From Epiperipatus broadwayi (taxonomy: Eukaryota > Onychophora > Udeonychophora > Euonychophora > Peripatidae), in assembly GCA_028023455.1 (NCBI GenBank), contig JAQFVV010012418.1, forward strand, positions 9,359,244 to 9,423,243: a stretch of DNA of 64,000 bases. Reading direction: 5' to 3'. The notes under the pieces were generated by a model. That model saw nothing but the letters and a program-made list of their open reading frames with translations, was not told where the DNA came from and made no database searches. A program made the position numbers and the translations under genes. Position 1 is the stretch's first letter, and every line of letters begins with the position of its first letter. Shown here piece by piece: positions 11,950-24,005 of the stretch.

Positions 11950-12900
11950 ATGGTCAATATTATTTATTGCTGTTTCAATTATCCAGCTGCCAGTTGAATT
12001 ACTATTTATTATTATTATTTTATTATGAGTAAATTCATTTCACTTATTAAATAAAGTTTGTGTATTTTCAATTTGCTGCTAGATTATATCAATTACATTA
12101 TTGTTGACTTCTCTAAATCTAATTCATAGTTTCTTGTATATCCAGGCGGAGTTTTGCTGAAGTTTTTCTTAAAAATATTGTAAGTGTATTATATTTATGT
12201 ATCAAATCTGCGATAGTGTTACATGAACATTATTTTTCTGCTTTCTTAATTGATGATTAAAGTCATTGAATAAATTTTTCTATGGGTGATGTACAAATGT
12301 GCTTGTTTTTTCCTTTCTATAAAATACTGTTCTCTTCATGTGTAGGGAATATCATATTTGAGAAAATAATGTCTTGAAAATTCATGTTATGCAAATGATT
12401 TAATTTTGCTGTTGTTTTAGCTGCTCTACCATTCTTAACAATTTGGTACTCTAAATACCTGGAATATGCATTCATTAATAACAGGAACAATTGGTTTTTT
12501 GAATGATCTTGCATAACTCATATGAATACTTCACTATGATTTGGTTACTTTTGGCTATATTATAATATATATTGACGACATTTTTGTTGTATTGATATAT
12601 TTCTAAATGTCAATAGTTATTTTATAACACAAGACACATCCACATAGTAACAATTTAGCATGCCCAATACTGACACCCTATCATCCATGAAAATAAATTT
12701 ATATTCAATGAAACACTTTTAAATGAGATTAGAAAGTGAAGGCTATAAGATAGCCAACTCCTTTGGATTTAACTTATTAGTAGCTTATAGCCTTTGTCTA
12801 TTCTAGACCAGCTGCTATTCTTATTTTACTAAATGTTGTAGCCATATCTATGCAATTTAATTTTCCACTCCACATTATGTGGGTGTTTCTATCTGGATTT
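11950..12900 (-). pseudogene. Ty3/Gypsy integrase remnant
   Basis: On the minus strand the frame 12514-12317 contains LFLLLMNAYSRYLEYQIVKN and AKTTAKLNHLHNM. These match the catalytic core of Gypsy integrases (FLV.VDAYSKW.EV......TA..TI..L...F); the first catalytic aspartate of DAYS is replaced by asparagine (NAYS). The downstream part (to about 12150) reads TSAKLRLDIQETMN, like the RTRLD region after the core. Upstream pieces near 12680 recall the zinc-binding N-terminus. Stops and shifts show it is dead. A Penelope-like element starts 180 bp to the right and may have cut off the reverse-transcriptase part. Confidence 0.65.
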
Positions 12901-13081
12901 GGATTTTCTGATAATAAGTATACATGTTTAATACATTTCCCTTGTTTGAAAATCAATTAGTTATGATGTGAAGCTAATATATTCTTCCATTCTAATGTAT
13001 ATGGATTCAAGTGGCTCACCAGAAAAGTACTGATGGGATTTCTTTATTACAAATATTATGCAAACATCTTATCAAATAATG

Positions 13082-13420
13082 TTTTCCTGAAGGTTTGTGG
13101 TGATGATTGTTTAGTTGTATTTATATGTTGGATTATTTCCATAATCTAATATGAGTATTGAATGTCTTTAGAAAATGTAACTTATTTTAATATTGCAAAT
13201 ACATTCAATTGTTAGTAATAACACATAGGTTAGTATATCCACATTTCAAGAGGTATTATTCACCCCTCTTCTTCAGGTGTCACTGGTCAGGCCAGTGACA
13301 GTACTAGCATGAGAATCGAATCTGAACCTTTAGATTCTCGAGTATTAAATTTTAAGGTAACACTCTAATCAACTGAGCCTTCCAGCCAAAGATAATACTC
13401 AGTAGAAATTTCATATACTT
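13082..13420 (-). repeat. Left terminal inverted repeat with tRNA-like head
   Basis: Read on the minus strand, this arm starts with a tRNA-like segment (13305-13388). It has an A-box-like GGCTCAGTTGATTAGAGTG and a B-box-like GGTTCAGATTCGATTC about 35 bases later. An eight-pair hairpin follows (13279-13299), then CCTGAAGAAGAGG...CCTCTTGAAA (about 13276-13243), which has the CTGANGA...GAAA look of a hammerhead core. No convincing cleavage-site triplet or stem I could be drawn, so I call that part only hammerhead-like. The outer part includes a motif also found in the copies at 44.0, 45.4 and 48.5 kb. Confidence 0.65.
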
Positions 13421-13530
13421 AAAAATTTGAGTTTGTTATACTTTTTAAAATCTTTAGTTTTTTTTTTCTGATTTGAAACTATTTATTTTAATTATGTATG
13501 TATGTGAAAGATCAAAACCTATTATTAGTT
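13418..13530. repeat. Dispersed repeat, copy 2
   Basis: This is the second copy of the 7089-7195 repeat in the same orientation. It sits between the inverted repeat and the coding part of the Penelope-like element. Confidence 0.6.
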
Positions 13531-14890
13531 CTAGAAATTTTACATTGCAAAAATTTGACAAGATTTCTTCTCAAAGTTCTTAGTTCTTTGGCACATAAGA
13601 CCCAGTCCTTTATAAAGGATTCTAGACACGTTATAGAATTAATCAAGATTGAGAAAATTGAAGAACTAACATACTAGTAAGCTTTAATGTGGAAAGTCTA
13701 TTCACAAATGTACCATATGAAGAAACATTGTTTATTGTAAGAAAGAAATTAAATGGTTACATTTTAATTTACAAGGGTCAAATTTACCATCATATATGAG
13801 AGTTGGTGATCTGAACCAATTGTTGAGTGCTGATTTAGCACAAAATGCATCTTGGGAATCATTCGTCCTTTATTGTATCTAGATATAAGATTTTAAAAAG
13901 AATATGTGAAAGCATGGAGATTGTTTAATAGATTAAATTGTGATAATAGCTTACAAACTAGAACAGATCTTTCTATTGATAATATAATAGAACTATTAAC
14001 ATTATGCATAACAACAATCTACTTTTAGTACAACACAGAATTCTTTGAGCAAAAACATGACTAAGAGCTCATCATTGTCTTTCTTGATTAGCAATATTTA
14101 ACATGAAGAACTTAAAAGTTTGACTTCATTATGTTGATACATTTGTTGTATGGCCACATGGTGAAGCACTACTACAAACTTTTTGGAAACACATCAATAG
14201 CATATCTCCAATTAAATTTACAACAGAGTCAGAACAAGAACAAACATTGGTATTCTTAGATGTTCTTGTGACAAGACTTCCTCATGGCAAAATCAAAACT
14301 ACAGTTTACAGAAAACCCACACATACAAGAAAATGCTTAGCATATACATACAGTCATACCAGAAACACAAAACATGGAGTTATACTACCATCATAGAACA
14401 GAGTGAAAAAAGTTTATTCAGAACCCAGTGACTTGAAAAAAGAAAAAGATCTATATAGAATAAACTCTTATGAAAAATGATTATCCATCAACTGTTATTA
14501 GAAAATCTTAAATAGACAACAAAAAGAACCATCAAAAACCAATTATTGGTACTGTAGTGAGCCCATAACAGAAGACCAGGAAAATCTGCTATCAATAATA
14601 ACATCAAAACAGCTTTCCAGAGCCATACCATATTATGAGGAAGTCTTACATCTACAAAGCCTAAACTTGAAATGCTGAAAAGTAAAAACTACACCTATGA
14701 AATATGATGTGAATGTGGAAGAATGTATATTAATGAGACTAGTTGTTCCATTGAAAAATGATAGCAAGAACACAAACTGATGATAAGAAGAGAGAAAACA
14801 GATATGTCTAAGATAGCAAACCATAGATGCACTAAATACAAAAATATTGGATAGGGAAGAAAAGATACAAAGAAATTTTTTTATAAAAGC
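13530..14890 (+). pseudogene. Penelope-like reverse transcriptase plus GIY-YIG, decayed
   Basis: Reading across frames gives, in order, LVSFNVESLFTNVPYEET (near 13677, RT motif with the first aspartate position changed to asparagine), LTLCITTIYF and SSSLSFLISNI.HEELKS (SP.LANIYME-type motif). Next come YVDTFVVWPHGEALLQTF near 14130 (the YVDD box, here with one D lost), FLDVLVTRLPHGKIKTTVYRKPTHT near 14255 (strongly typical of Penelope-like elements), and finally CECGRMYINETSCSIEK near 14708 (CxCG..YIGET start of GIY-YIG). Many stops and shifts make it non-functional. The order RT then GIY-YIG identifies the class with confidence. Confidence 0.8.
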
Positions 14891-15039
14891 TGCTCACATA
14901 ACGATAAATAAGTCAACCTAAGGTGACTATACACAAAGTATGGAAACAACTAATCAGCTTTGATATTAAGGAAAAATGAAGAAATTAGAAGGAACCACAT
15001 AGATAAATATATGAAATTTTAATGACTGTTGATTTTGAA

Positions 15040-15335
15040 AGGATGGCTTAGTTAGAGCATTATCTTAACATTCAATATTTAAGAATCTAAGGATCCATGT
15101 TTGATTCCCATATTAGTACTGTCACTGGTCAGGCCAGCAATATGTAAAAAAATGAGAGGATAATACTGCTTGAAACATCATGCCTATACACTGACCTGCA
15201 TGTTATTACTAACAATTGAATGTTTTTTGAAAATTTAAATAAAGTTAAATTTTTCTAAAGATTTTCTATACATTATATGGAAATAGTCCAAAAATAAATA
15301 CAACTAAAATGCCATCATCACAACCTTCAGGAAAA
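15040..15335 (+). repeat. Right terminal inverted repeat with tRNA-like head
   Basis: This is the inverted partner of 13082-13420. A tRNA-like segment (15041-15115) begins with GGATGGCTTAGTTAGAGCAT and has GTTTGATTCCC as B-box-like element. The CACTGGTCAGGCCAG hairpin and TTGAAACATC block follow. Compared with the left arm it has diverged noticeably, so the insertion is old. Confidence 0.65.
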
Positions 15336-15450
15336 TATAATATATATGATCATATAACCTCAAAATATGAGAATAATTCTAGTACAGTATATAGTAAATG
15401 CAAATAATGGAATTATCTAGCCTGTGGCAACAAGTGATTACAATATATTT

Positions 15451-15598
15451 TAACGATCGGGGGAAGGAGACTTACGTAAACTGCACTACAGGGCGCCATC
15501 TAGGCATTTGAACCTAGAAAAATTTATAAAGTAGGCAGATACGTAAGTCAAAAAAAAAAATAATTTTTTTTTTTTTTTATTTTTGATTCCGGTCGTTA
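15451..15598. repeat. Small MITE-like unit with nested inverted repeats
   Basis: The outer ends TAACGATCGG (15451) and CCGGTCGTTA (15589) are inverted with one mismatch. An inner perfect ten-base pair, GACTTACGTA (15469) and TACGTAAGTC (15540), is nested inside. The unit is GC-richer than its flanks at GGGCGCCATC and contains an A run followed by a T run. No coding capacity and no clear target duplication. Confidence 0.4.
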
Positions 15599-15599
15599 G

Positions 15600-16365
15600 C
15601 CCATGTCACTAGCTCAGTGGAATAGCAGAGATTTTAAAACATTTATAAGTTTCAATAGACTTCTATTCTCAAAGTATATATTAAATATTTAGAACAATAA
15701 AATAAAAGAAGCCACTGCCAGTAATTAACACACAAATAGATTTTTATTAACGCACATTTAAAATTGAAGATTAAATTTATTTTTAGATTTTAACATTAAT
15801 ATTTTTTTTTTTTTTAAAATTTAAATTACTATTTTAAATAGATCGCACAGATTTGCTTTAAAATGTTGGGTATAGATCGCTTACATAGATTCCATGGTCA
15901 AAAACATTTCAAAATAAACATAAATGATCAAAATACAAAATTATTGATGCCGACAATCGCAGAGGGAAACTTATAAGTTACCCAATAGTATTCACCATAA
16001 GATACTTGCGTTGTCACCAATAACTTAAAAGACATCCGAATAAATACATTTTAGATACTCACCGTAAGGTATCATTATTTATCGAATGTCTATATATTTT
16101 GATAAAATATGGAAACCAAAATATAATTAACCGCAAACGAATCGATGCAAGCGTCTATAAACAACTTAAATTTAATACATTTTAGTTAGAACATAATACA
16201 CACACAAAAAAAAAATGAACTGGAAATGATTGCTTAAACATCTACATTAAAAAAAATAGCAATAATTGAATTTGCATTCTTTAAGTCAGATAAGAGTTAT
16301 TTTCAGTTATTAATTACTTGCAATTTTAGGAAAGTTCTTATTAGATAGACACAATAGTTTATACT
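15600..16365. other. Non-coding stretch left of the hypothetical exon
   Basis: TAGCTCAGTGGAATAG at 15611 resembles a tRNA A box, but no B box follows at a suitable distance. On the minus strand a strong splice-donor match (TTACG then GTGAGTATC, near 16060) stands downstream of the 16563-16366 frame and could belong to the same transcript, but no protein-coding exon was recognised before it. Confidence 0.3.
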
Positions 16366-16563
16366 TTACGGATTTAATAGATTGAGAAGTCCATCTTCGT
16401 GATCACTTTCGTAGATTTTGTCCTTTGAAATGAAACTGCGACTTGCCTGCATTTGGTCAGAGCTGTCATCCAGAGGCCTCAGCTGGTTGTCCGGAAAATT
16501 AAATTTATTGCAGACTTCCATATCGTGAAAATCTGCAATATAGCTAGTATACGATCTATTCAT
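16366..16563 (-). CDS. Hypothetical protein, 65 codons or first exon
   Basis: The frame starts at ATG 16563-16561 and runs 65 codons to TAA. Unlike most open frames here it is not dominated by AT codons. It is acidic and polar, with an SYIADFHDMEVC start, PDNQLRPLDDSSDQMQASR in the middle and ESDHEDGLLNLL near the end. No family was recognised. A donor-like GTAAAG overlaps the last codon, so this may be the first coding exon of a gene continuing to the left. Upstream on the same strand lie a TATA-like TATAAAAG (about 16601-16612) and GATAAG motifs (about 16624 and 16740), which suits a promoter. There is no signal peptide or membrane segment. It could also be chance. Confidence 0.4.
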   Translation of the reverse strand: MNRSYTSYIADFHDMEVCNKFNFPDNQLRPLDDSSDQMQASRSFISKDKIYESDHEDGLLNLLNP

Positions 16564-16601
16564 AGTCAGCTTTAAGATAACAATTATAATAATAATTTGG
16601 C

Positions 16602-16745
16602 TTTTATATTTTTATTAGTCTCTTATCATTAGATCTTGAGATTCAACGAGCAAGACGTCACTAATCCATTCGTGTTTCAGTTATGGTCCGTGCTGTCATT
16701 TTCGTGTTTGGATTGGTCATTTAATTCCTTTGTGTGCTCTTATCT
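16602..16745 (-). promoter_or_regulatory. Possible promoter of the hypothetical exon
   Basis: On the minus strand, upstream of the ATG at 16563, there is an AATATAAAAG TATA-like box and two GATAAGAG motifs, which fit GATA-factor sites. The region is less AT-rich than its surroundings. This rests on motif matches only. Confidence 0.25.
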
Positions 16746-17053
16746 GACCATTAATTTATTTTACATGCCTCACGAGGTAGTTTGCTTTTGAACAATCATT
16801 TAATTAATAAGACAATCATTTCCATTTTCTAAGACTATAGAAATCAACATTATTTCTATTTTTAAAATATCAATCTTTATATCTTTACTTTTTACAAAAA
16901 AAAATTACTTTCAAATATTTTTATTTTTTAAAAGTTTTTAAAGTTGTCCATCATGCGATCTATATATATTAAACAACTTTTAATTTTCAGTTTTTTTTTC
17001 TTTTTAATAAATCAAATTTTATTTACGATCTTTTTATTTTCATTTTAAAATAA

Positions 17054-17267
17054 TGTAACGGCATATATTCCGTTACAATATATTAATATTGAATGTATTA
17101 AACTAATGTTTATTGAAGTTATTTGCATTATGTGTTGATTTTCTTGCTAGGAGATTATTTAATTGTTAGTTATCTTTTCAAAACTTTTTCTAACTAAGAG
17201 ATTGGGAATTCAGGCATAATTTTACAAGTGCTTCCAACATGTGACTGATAAGGTCAAGCTCATAATT
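17054..17267 (+). repeat. Gypsy LTR, family A (5' LTR)
   Basis: Begins with TGTAACGG, which pairs with CCGTTACA 8 bases later. It is similar over its whole length to 29383-29617, with shared blocks near TATTAAA.TA.TGTT and TTATTTGCAT, and AAGAGATT near the end. It ends at CATAATT just before TTTGGTCC, a primer-binding-like site that reads TTTGGCGAGG in the other copy. A decayed gag-pol follows directly, so this is the 5' LTR. Confidence 0.65.
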
Positions 17268-20200
17268 TTTGGTCCAATTGTCAGGCATCAGAGTCAAATA
17301 CAACATCAGTGCAGTCATATTTAGAATATGTAGAAACACAGTGAATTTTTGAATGATCAGGGAAAACAGTCAAAGCATAAAAATGCATTAAAATTGACAC
17401 CACTGGGATAAATGTGCATTATGGAGTTTGACATAAGCAATGCTGTTGAGTGGCCATTATATATAATAAAAGTGGGATTTATTTTAAGTGTAACATAAAT
17501 GAGGACAATAAATACAAAGTAGCAAAATTCTTATATTTTCCAAGTAGAAAAGTTATTAAAATAGTGAACAGAACATGTGTTTTACTGGATGAGGTATCTT
17601 GAAAGAAAATAATTAGAAAATTAAATATTTTAATGCTCGACTCTCTTGCCACATAGCTTGCTAAATGTTAGGAATAGAAGAAAAGAAAAAATCAAAAACT
17701 ATAACACAGCTCTAAGAGAATTTGCCAAAGACTGGATGAAAAGAATATTTAGAAGAAATCTTCACCAATAGCTGCTATGAAATGTCCGATAATATATTCA
17801 GATGATAACTTTGATTGCACTAGATTTAACATATTAAAAAAGGAATGACTTTTGAATTAATCATAGAACAAGTGCACACTTTTCAATAAAAAAGATTTGG
17901 TGTTCCAGATGAATATTTAAACAAATAAATGAAGACATACCTTGAGAAAATTGTTATTATGGGAAAACAGAACAGAGTACAATAGGCTGCAGTTAGATAG
18001 TTTAAAAATGTTTCACATAAGTAATTAAAAAAAATATTTGGTCCTTATGTGTAGGAAAAATGCTAATGGGGAGAGACAAGAAAAAAAAGAAATTTCAAGG
18101 AAATATCAGCTAATTTTGTTAAAAGCATGGATATTGTTGGGCTGTATTTTTATGATGGAATTGCAAAGGGAAAATGTCAACATGGAAACAAACAGTGGGT
18201 CAGGAATATTAATAATATCTGAAAAAGGTTAAAATATACTGCCAGACAACTGAATAAAATTTCCATTATGAAAAATAAATGTTAACCCATGCACAAGCAC
18301 CAGTTGTATATTGTGAAAAAATAATTCAATTACCATTATACATTGTAAAAGAAAAGTAATCCTTTAATTAACAGAGATAGGTTTTGGGTAATAGGAATCT
18401 GCATTAATACAGTGAGCAACATATTATTAGTACAATAAATCAAAAAGACATATATGAAACTATTTAACAAGAAACCAAATATAATATTAATATGCCTGGT
18501 TGAAATTGAACTACTAGAAAATTTATATCTAGTGTTTTGCAAATCGTGTTAAGTGCTATTTGCATAAAAACATTAAAGAGAAAATTTGAGGGTAAATTGA
18601 TAAGGGAATTCTGATGCTAGTCAAAATATCATAATTGCCATACTTATAGAGTGATAATCAAACTGAATAATAAGATATGGATATGTGGGAATCATAAAGT
18701 AAAGATAAATATTTGGACAAAGGATTTTATCAAGCACTTAATGTGAGAAAAATACTAGTCAGCTTCCAAAACGTCATCTACTAAATTGGATTTTAATTAC
18801 ACCTTCCACCAAATATGAGTGACAGATAGGTCTGTGAAAATATTGACCATAATAATCCTAGCTGGATTATTTAAGTGTAATAAGCTACTATTTGGTATTA
18901 TGATGGTTCCACACATTTTAAAGGCAAAGATTAACATTTTACTACAAGGATTAAATGGGGTAAGGACATATTTTGATGACATAATTATTACTCTTAATTA
19001 CAAAGCAACATTACTTCTAAGACAGCAGATTCAATGCACACAAAAGTGTTTGGATTACAAAAAAATTGAAATTTCTAAGGCATATAATTTCTGATAAAGG
19101 TGAATACCTATCTTTGGAGAAAGTATGAGCAATAAAATGTGATAAGAACCAATAACATTAAAGAGCTCCAGGCACTTCTTGATCTGATAAATTATTTTAA
19201 AAACTTATTAAAGAAAAAGCAAATATTGTAAAAAAACATTTTATGAATGGTGACACACAATGGAAATGGTCCAAAACCCATGAAAAAACATTGGGACATA
19301 CCAAAGTACTGCTCATATGATAAATTACTAATGCTTTTGGTAATAATCTAAAAATGTGAATAATTACAAATGCTTTAGAATGATAAATGGGAATAGTGAT
19401 CTATAATCCAAGCTGCAATGGTTAGCAATCCTTTCAAAAGCTGAGAGAAATTATAACCAGATCAATCAAGAGACATTACCCATCTTGTTTGATCTTAAAA
19501 AATTTCTTTAATACATTTTGGGTTGATCTTTTTCAATAATGTCAGACCATAAGCTGTTATTAGAACACTATCTAGCACTTGATCATTTAAGCCCACATAT
19601 GTTGGGATAGAAAAATATATTATTAAGATGCAGCTATAAATTGATATATATGTAAAATAAATTTTTTGTGCAGAAACATTGTCAAGAAACCTAGTTAAAA
19701 GGGAACTAAATATTAATGATGACAATAGATTTAGCTATACTTGATAGTAGCAATGTAACAAGGTGGATAAGGTCAGTCAAGGACTACAAGTTACTGATAT
19801 TGGATCAGAAAAGACTGACTAATTGATATGCTTCCACCTTTTGAATTAATTATGAATACATATCAGTCTGCAGACTATATTTTAATGAGAGATAACATTC
19901 GGGGATAGACAAAGAATTTTAAAGCTATGACATCCAGGAATTGGGCATGCTGAAGTTCTAATACCTTATAACAGACATTGAAAAGTATTAAAAACTATAC
20001 AAACTGTCAATTGGAAATACAAACTAAATTTTTTTAGCATGACCAAGAGCAGCTAAAGCTTGGCAAAAAATTCATATTCAACATGGCACACTCCATTAAT
20101 GATAAAATGGTCCTCATATTCATAGATGCATATTTGAAATAGACAGAGTTATTATTTCATGAAAAATATAAACACTTAAAGAAACAGTAGATAAAGTGAA

Positions 20201-20460
20201 AGAAATATTTTCATGTTTTGATTTGCTGCTGGAAGTGATTGTTTCAGATAATGGATAAAATTCACAGCCCATAAAATAGAAGAATATTCCAAGAAGGAAG
20301 GTATTAAGTATGTTTATGCTCTGTTGTACCATCTGGAGTCAAACAGATTAATTAAAGTCAAATAACATCAATTCAACATTCAATGCCTTTGATGGTTACA
20401 GGAAAATTTTGAGCAGACTTACTGATAAGCAGAAAATTATGAATTAAATTACAATGCTAA
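17268..20460 (+). pseudogene. Ty3/Gypsy gag-pol remnant
   Basis: Broken plus-strand frames show the pol order of a Gypsy element. Reverse transcriptase: LAGLFKCNKLLFGIM (18858) and GLNGVRTYFDDIIIT (18949), the latter carrying the YxDD box as YFDD. RNase H: WSKTHEKTLGHTKVLL (19268) and SKAERNYNQI (19435). Integrase: HPGIGHAE, VLIFIDAYLK (20114), and IVSDNG (20240) followed by KEGIKYVYALLYHLESNRLIK. The gag part (17.3-18 kb) is barely recognisable. Stops and frameshifts occur throughout. The 3' LTR was not found. The element belongs to the same broad group as those at 27.7 and 58.1 kb but has different LTRs. Confidence 0.75.
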
Positions 20461-23400
20461 TTCCAGAAGAAAAGGAACAGCAAAGACTAAGAAAGACTGA
20501 AAAAATTGCAAAATTATATATGAAAATAACTCATGATACTAAAAATAGCTAAAATCAATTAAATAATTAAAAGTTAAACTAAGTAAAGCAAAACAAAAAT
20601 AGCTGGAATCAATTAAGTGTAACTAAAAGTTAATTAAGTAACCTGGAGAATCATCTAAGTAAATGTAATCGAAAATAAGAAAGTAATTATATCCAGAGAA
20701 AATATTGCAATTAAAAACAATAAGGATTGGAGATTTTATTTTACAGAAGAAATATAAAGATGATTAAATCCAATTAATCATAAGATATTTGCCCTAAAGA
20801 ATAATATACCAGAAAGGACTAACATAAAAATCATTGCATGGAACTATTTACTAACTTATAGTGTATAATCAGATACTTCTGAAAAACTATTGTATAGAGC
20901 TGCAGAAAAGATCATTGAGGGATGTTATTTTTGGAGACTCAGTCATCATAGGTCATAAAAGTGATTAAAAGATCTAAATTAGTTATCAAATTCTTATTTA
21001 CTTTAGCCTTAAGGGTCCCTAAAGTACTAAATTATACATAAAGCCACAGTAAAAGTAATAACTTAGAATACTAGGATATGTATATATATATTGGGACCTT
21101 CTGGTTTGGCACCAGAAATAATATTTATAATTGTGTACTATTATATCAGTAACATCTGATATTATATTATTTAAAAAAAAATGAAATAACGTGAAATTTA
21201 AAATTTTTTTTATTTATGATTTAAAACTATGATTAGAAGTATTTATAGATGCAATTTAAAATTTATTAGATGTTTAGTAGCTTACTTTAGGGTATAATTA
21301 ATGATAGGATAGGGGGGTGGCTTGTCCTAAACATAGTTCAGTTTGGGTTGGTGCTGATTTGTTTTGTTTGTTCACAAATAAATAGTTAGAGTTGTTTTGA
21401 ATGATTCTCTAGTTCATTTGCTTTACACATTTTAACTTATAGAATAAACAGGGAAGTATGTTTCACTCATCATCATTAAAATAGCCATTTGGTCATATCA
21501 CTTTAGTGTCTAGAGTGCATTGTTAGTAAATATTCATGTATGTCAATATCATTATTCAACTTCATTTTTCATTCATATGTTCCATTAAATATCACATTTC
21601 ATACTCAAATAGTTAATTTCATAAATAATAGTATTTGGAACCAGCTTAATTACATTTTAAGTGAATTAATTGAGCACTGAACTAATGAATTATTAAACAA
21701 TAATTATAATATGAAATATTTTATTTATTAAAGCAATTGTTATTAGTTTTTATTCTGTTGTTTTAAAAGTACAGAATATTTTATTCTTAATTCAATTTAA
21801 TATTTTTTTTTATTTATTTAAAAGACAGAATGATTTTTTTACCCCACTTATTATTTTTTTTAAGACAAAAGTTTCTTGCATAAATTAAGTCATGTTTTTT
21901 GTCTGTTGATCTTTGAACTTTCAGATCTTGAACTATTGGATGAGAAAAATTGTGAGGTAATCTTTTTAAAAAAATTATAAAAATGATTGCCACACTCCAC
22001 ATTACACACTCCACTCCTACCTTTTGACCTTCTGACTACTAGGCCAGCTACAACTTAAAACTGCTAAAAGATCTTCCAATACTGTTTCAATTTTAAACAA
22101 AGTTTAATAGTATAATTTTTTTTCTTCCAAAATTCAAGCTGAAAATAACATTTTATTGTTGCAAAAATATGCGTACTTAAACTACACTAAAGATACATTG
22201 GTCTTGTTCTTGGCTGACTATTTAAATTCTTCAACCGTGCCTATATATTATATTATTTAAATTTAAATTGCCACTGTTAAAAGTAAAAATGGGAATGAAT
22301 ACTAGTATTATAAATTTGTCTAATTTAAACTTGAAATTGAAGGGAAAAGAAGAAAGAAGAATGTATGTTTATTTGTCAAAATTATTTTTCTCAAGTTTTA
22401 ATTATATTTTTAACGGGATAACTGCAGCGTGGGTTATTTGCGAACAGTTGTTAAGCATTTTTAGAACTCTTTCTAAAAAATTTTATGCTAATTATAAAAG
22501 ATTTAAAGAACACGTATGAATTGTTTAATTTTATCTTCATTATTGTTGGAACATTTTCATAACTATCTTTGTTCTTACCTATTTAAAAAAATACAGGATT
22601 AAATGTGCAAAAGGAATATGTTGTTCATATTTACCTGTTTCCAGACTAATAGGAGAAATGAATTTATTAAATAGACGAATTGTATAACGTTGTATTATTA
22701 AATGCATTCCTCACTCGAGAAACTTTTCTGTCTAAAAATATTGCTAGTAAATTCATTTAGACAAATATTATTAGCTAAAATATATTGCTTAATTAGAATG
22801 GCTTTAAAAAAATAAAATAATACAGTTGAATGTCTTAGGAAGAAAGTACTTCTTCATTTGCATCATTAAAATATATTGCTTAATTAATTGAATTCCTCAT
22901 ATAATGTCAACAGCAATTCATCAGCTGATAGTTGAGAACATTGAATTTGCTCTTATGAATTAAAATAATAGTTTTGTCTTTCCTGCAGGAAACGTGTTTG
23001 TGATATATAATTCGTCAATATTGATATTTGCGTGAAAATAATTCTTATTCATTTGGAGACATGACAAGGAAAGTCGTATAAAAACTATTAATAAACTTTT
23101 GGTTTCCATTAAGAAGAAAGAAAAAGAGAACTTTATTATTTAATAGTATTTTAGATAGTTAGTGTTAGTTAAGAAATGTTTTATTATATGTATTATTATA
23201 TTTTTGTTCTACTAGAATGTCTCATTTAGTGTATGATAAGGAAAATATCATACAAGGTATTTTTTTTTAATATTGTTATTATTTTAATATAAGTTTGGTC
23301 ATGTGTTAGTAACACATGCGAGCGTGATAAAAAATGGAAGAATCCATTTATAGTTTGAAAGGGGTAAACAATTATTTTAAAAGAGTTTCATTATATTAAA

Positions 23401-24005
23401 TCTTACCGTATATATATTTTTTATAGATTAGAAAATAATTATTTTCAATAATTATTTCATCTATAATATACAGCTTTATTATTTATCTAAGTTCAATTTT
23501 ACTTTAGGTCTGTGCTAATTTGAATGCATTACATAAAAAAAATATTTTGTCTTGTTTTTCCCACAGTAATTATTACTTTGTTTGCCAACCGTTATTAGAA
23601 TGTTACCAAGTCCTAAATATTATCAGATATGAAATGTTTATTTTTTATCATCTTTGTGAATTAGTAACTAATATTTTAATAGTAATTCTTTGCTTACTGT
23701 GATTTTAAATGGTCTGTGTATTATTATGCTTGTAGATGTGTGTACATTATTAAACTTAGCTATAAGATGTTAATTGCAAGAGCAAATGTTATATAATCAA
23801 TCAGTTTCGGAGGAAGTGGGTGGTTAATTGTTTGGAAGGATTAGAGATGTATTTAAGTGAGAATTATTGTTCTTATTATGCTTGAATGGAAAAGTATTTT
23901 TGTGGCTATATGCAATGTTTTATAGTATTTGTGGGATGGAGTAAGCTCTCCTCATTTGTTATTTAAATATTTAAACATGGGTAGATTGACTAGTGTAATA
24001 GGCAT
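20461..24005. other. AT-rich stretch, no gene recognised
   Basis: An imperfect duplication of about 65 bases occurs near 20540-20640 (AAAAATAGCT..AATCAATTAA twice). A GC-richer patch at 21300-21400 (GGGGGGTGGCTTGTCC) may be part of an old LTR. The 83-codon frame at 22268-22519 has no recognised domain and AT-driven composition, so I do not call it a gene. Confidence 0.4.

Larger units (their letters stand above)
13082..15335 (+). mobile_element. Penelope-like element with long terminal inverted repeats
   Basis: The left end (about 13082-13420) is an inverted copy of the right end (about 15040-15335). Outer blocks are TTTTCCTGAAGGTT...GTGATGAT at the left and ATCATCACAACCTTCAGGAAAA at the right. 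Shared inner blocks include TTATTACTAACAATTGAATG, a CACTGGTCAGGCCAG hairpin and a tRNA-like segment. Between the ends lie decayed reverse transcriptase and GIY-YIG domains in the order usual for Penelope-like elements. Total length is about 2.25 kb. A related copy, rearranged into an inverted dimer, is at 44.0-45.5 kb, and a terminal fragment at 48.45-48.58 kb. Confidence 0.8.

Noticed and set aside
13243-13299. A definite hammerhead ribozyme in the Penelope terminal repeat
   Set aside because: The CTGAAGA and TTGAAA blocks are present, but no GTC-type cleavage site with a matching stem I could be drawn in any of the four copies, so it is only noted as hammerhead-like.
15600-15680. tRNA gene suggested by TAGCTCAGTGG
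   Set aside because: No B box or cloverleaf can be formed downstream.
22268-22519. 83-codon plus-strand frame
   Set aside because: No domain, no splice or promoter context, AT-driven composition.
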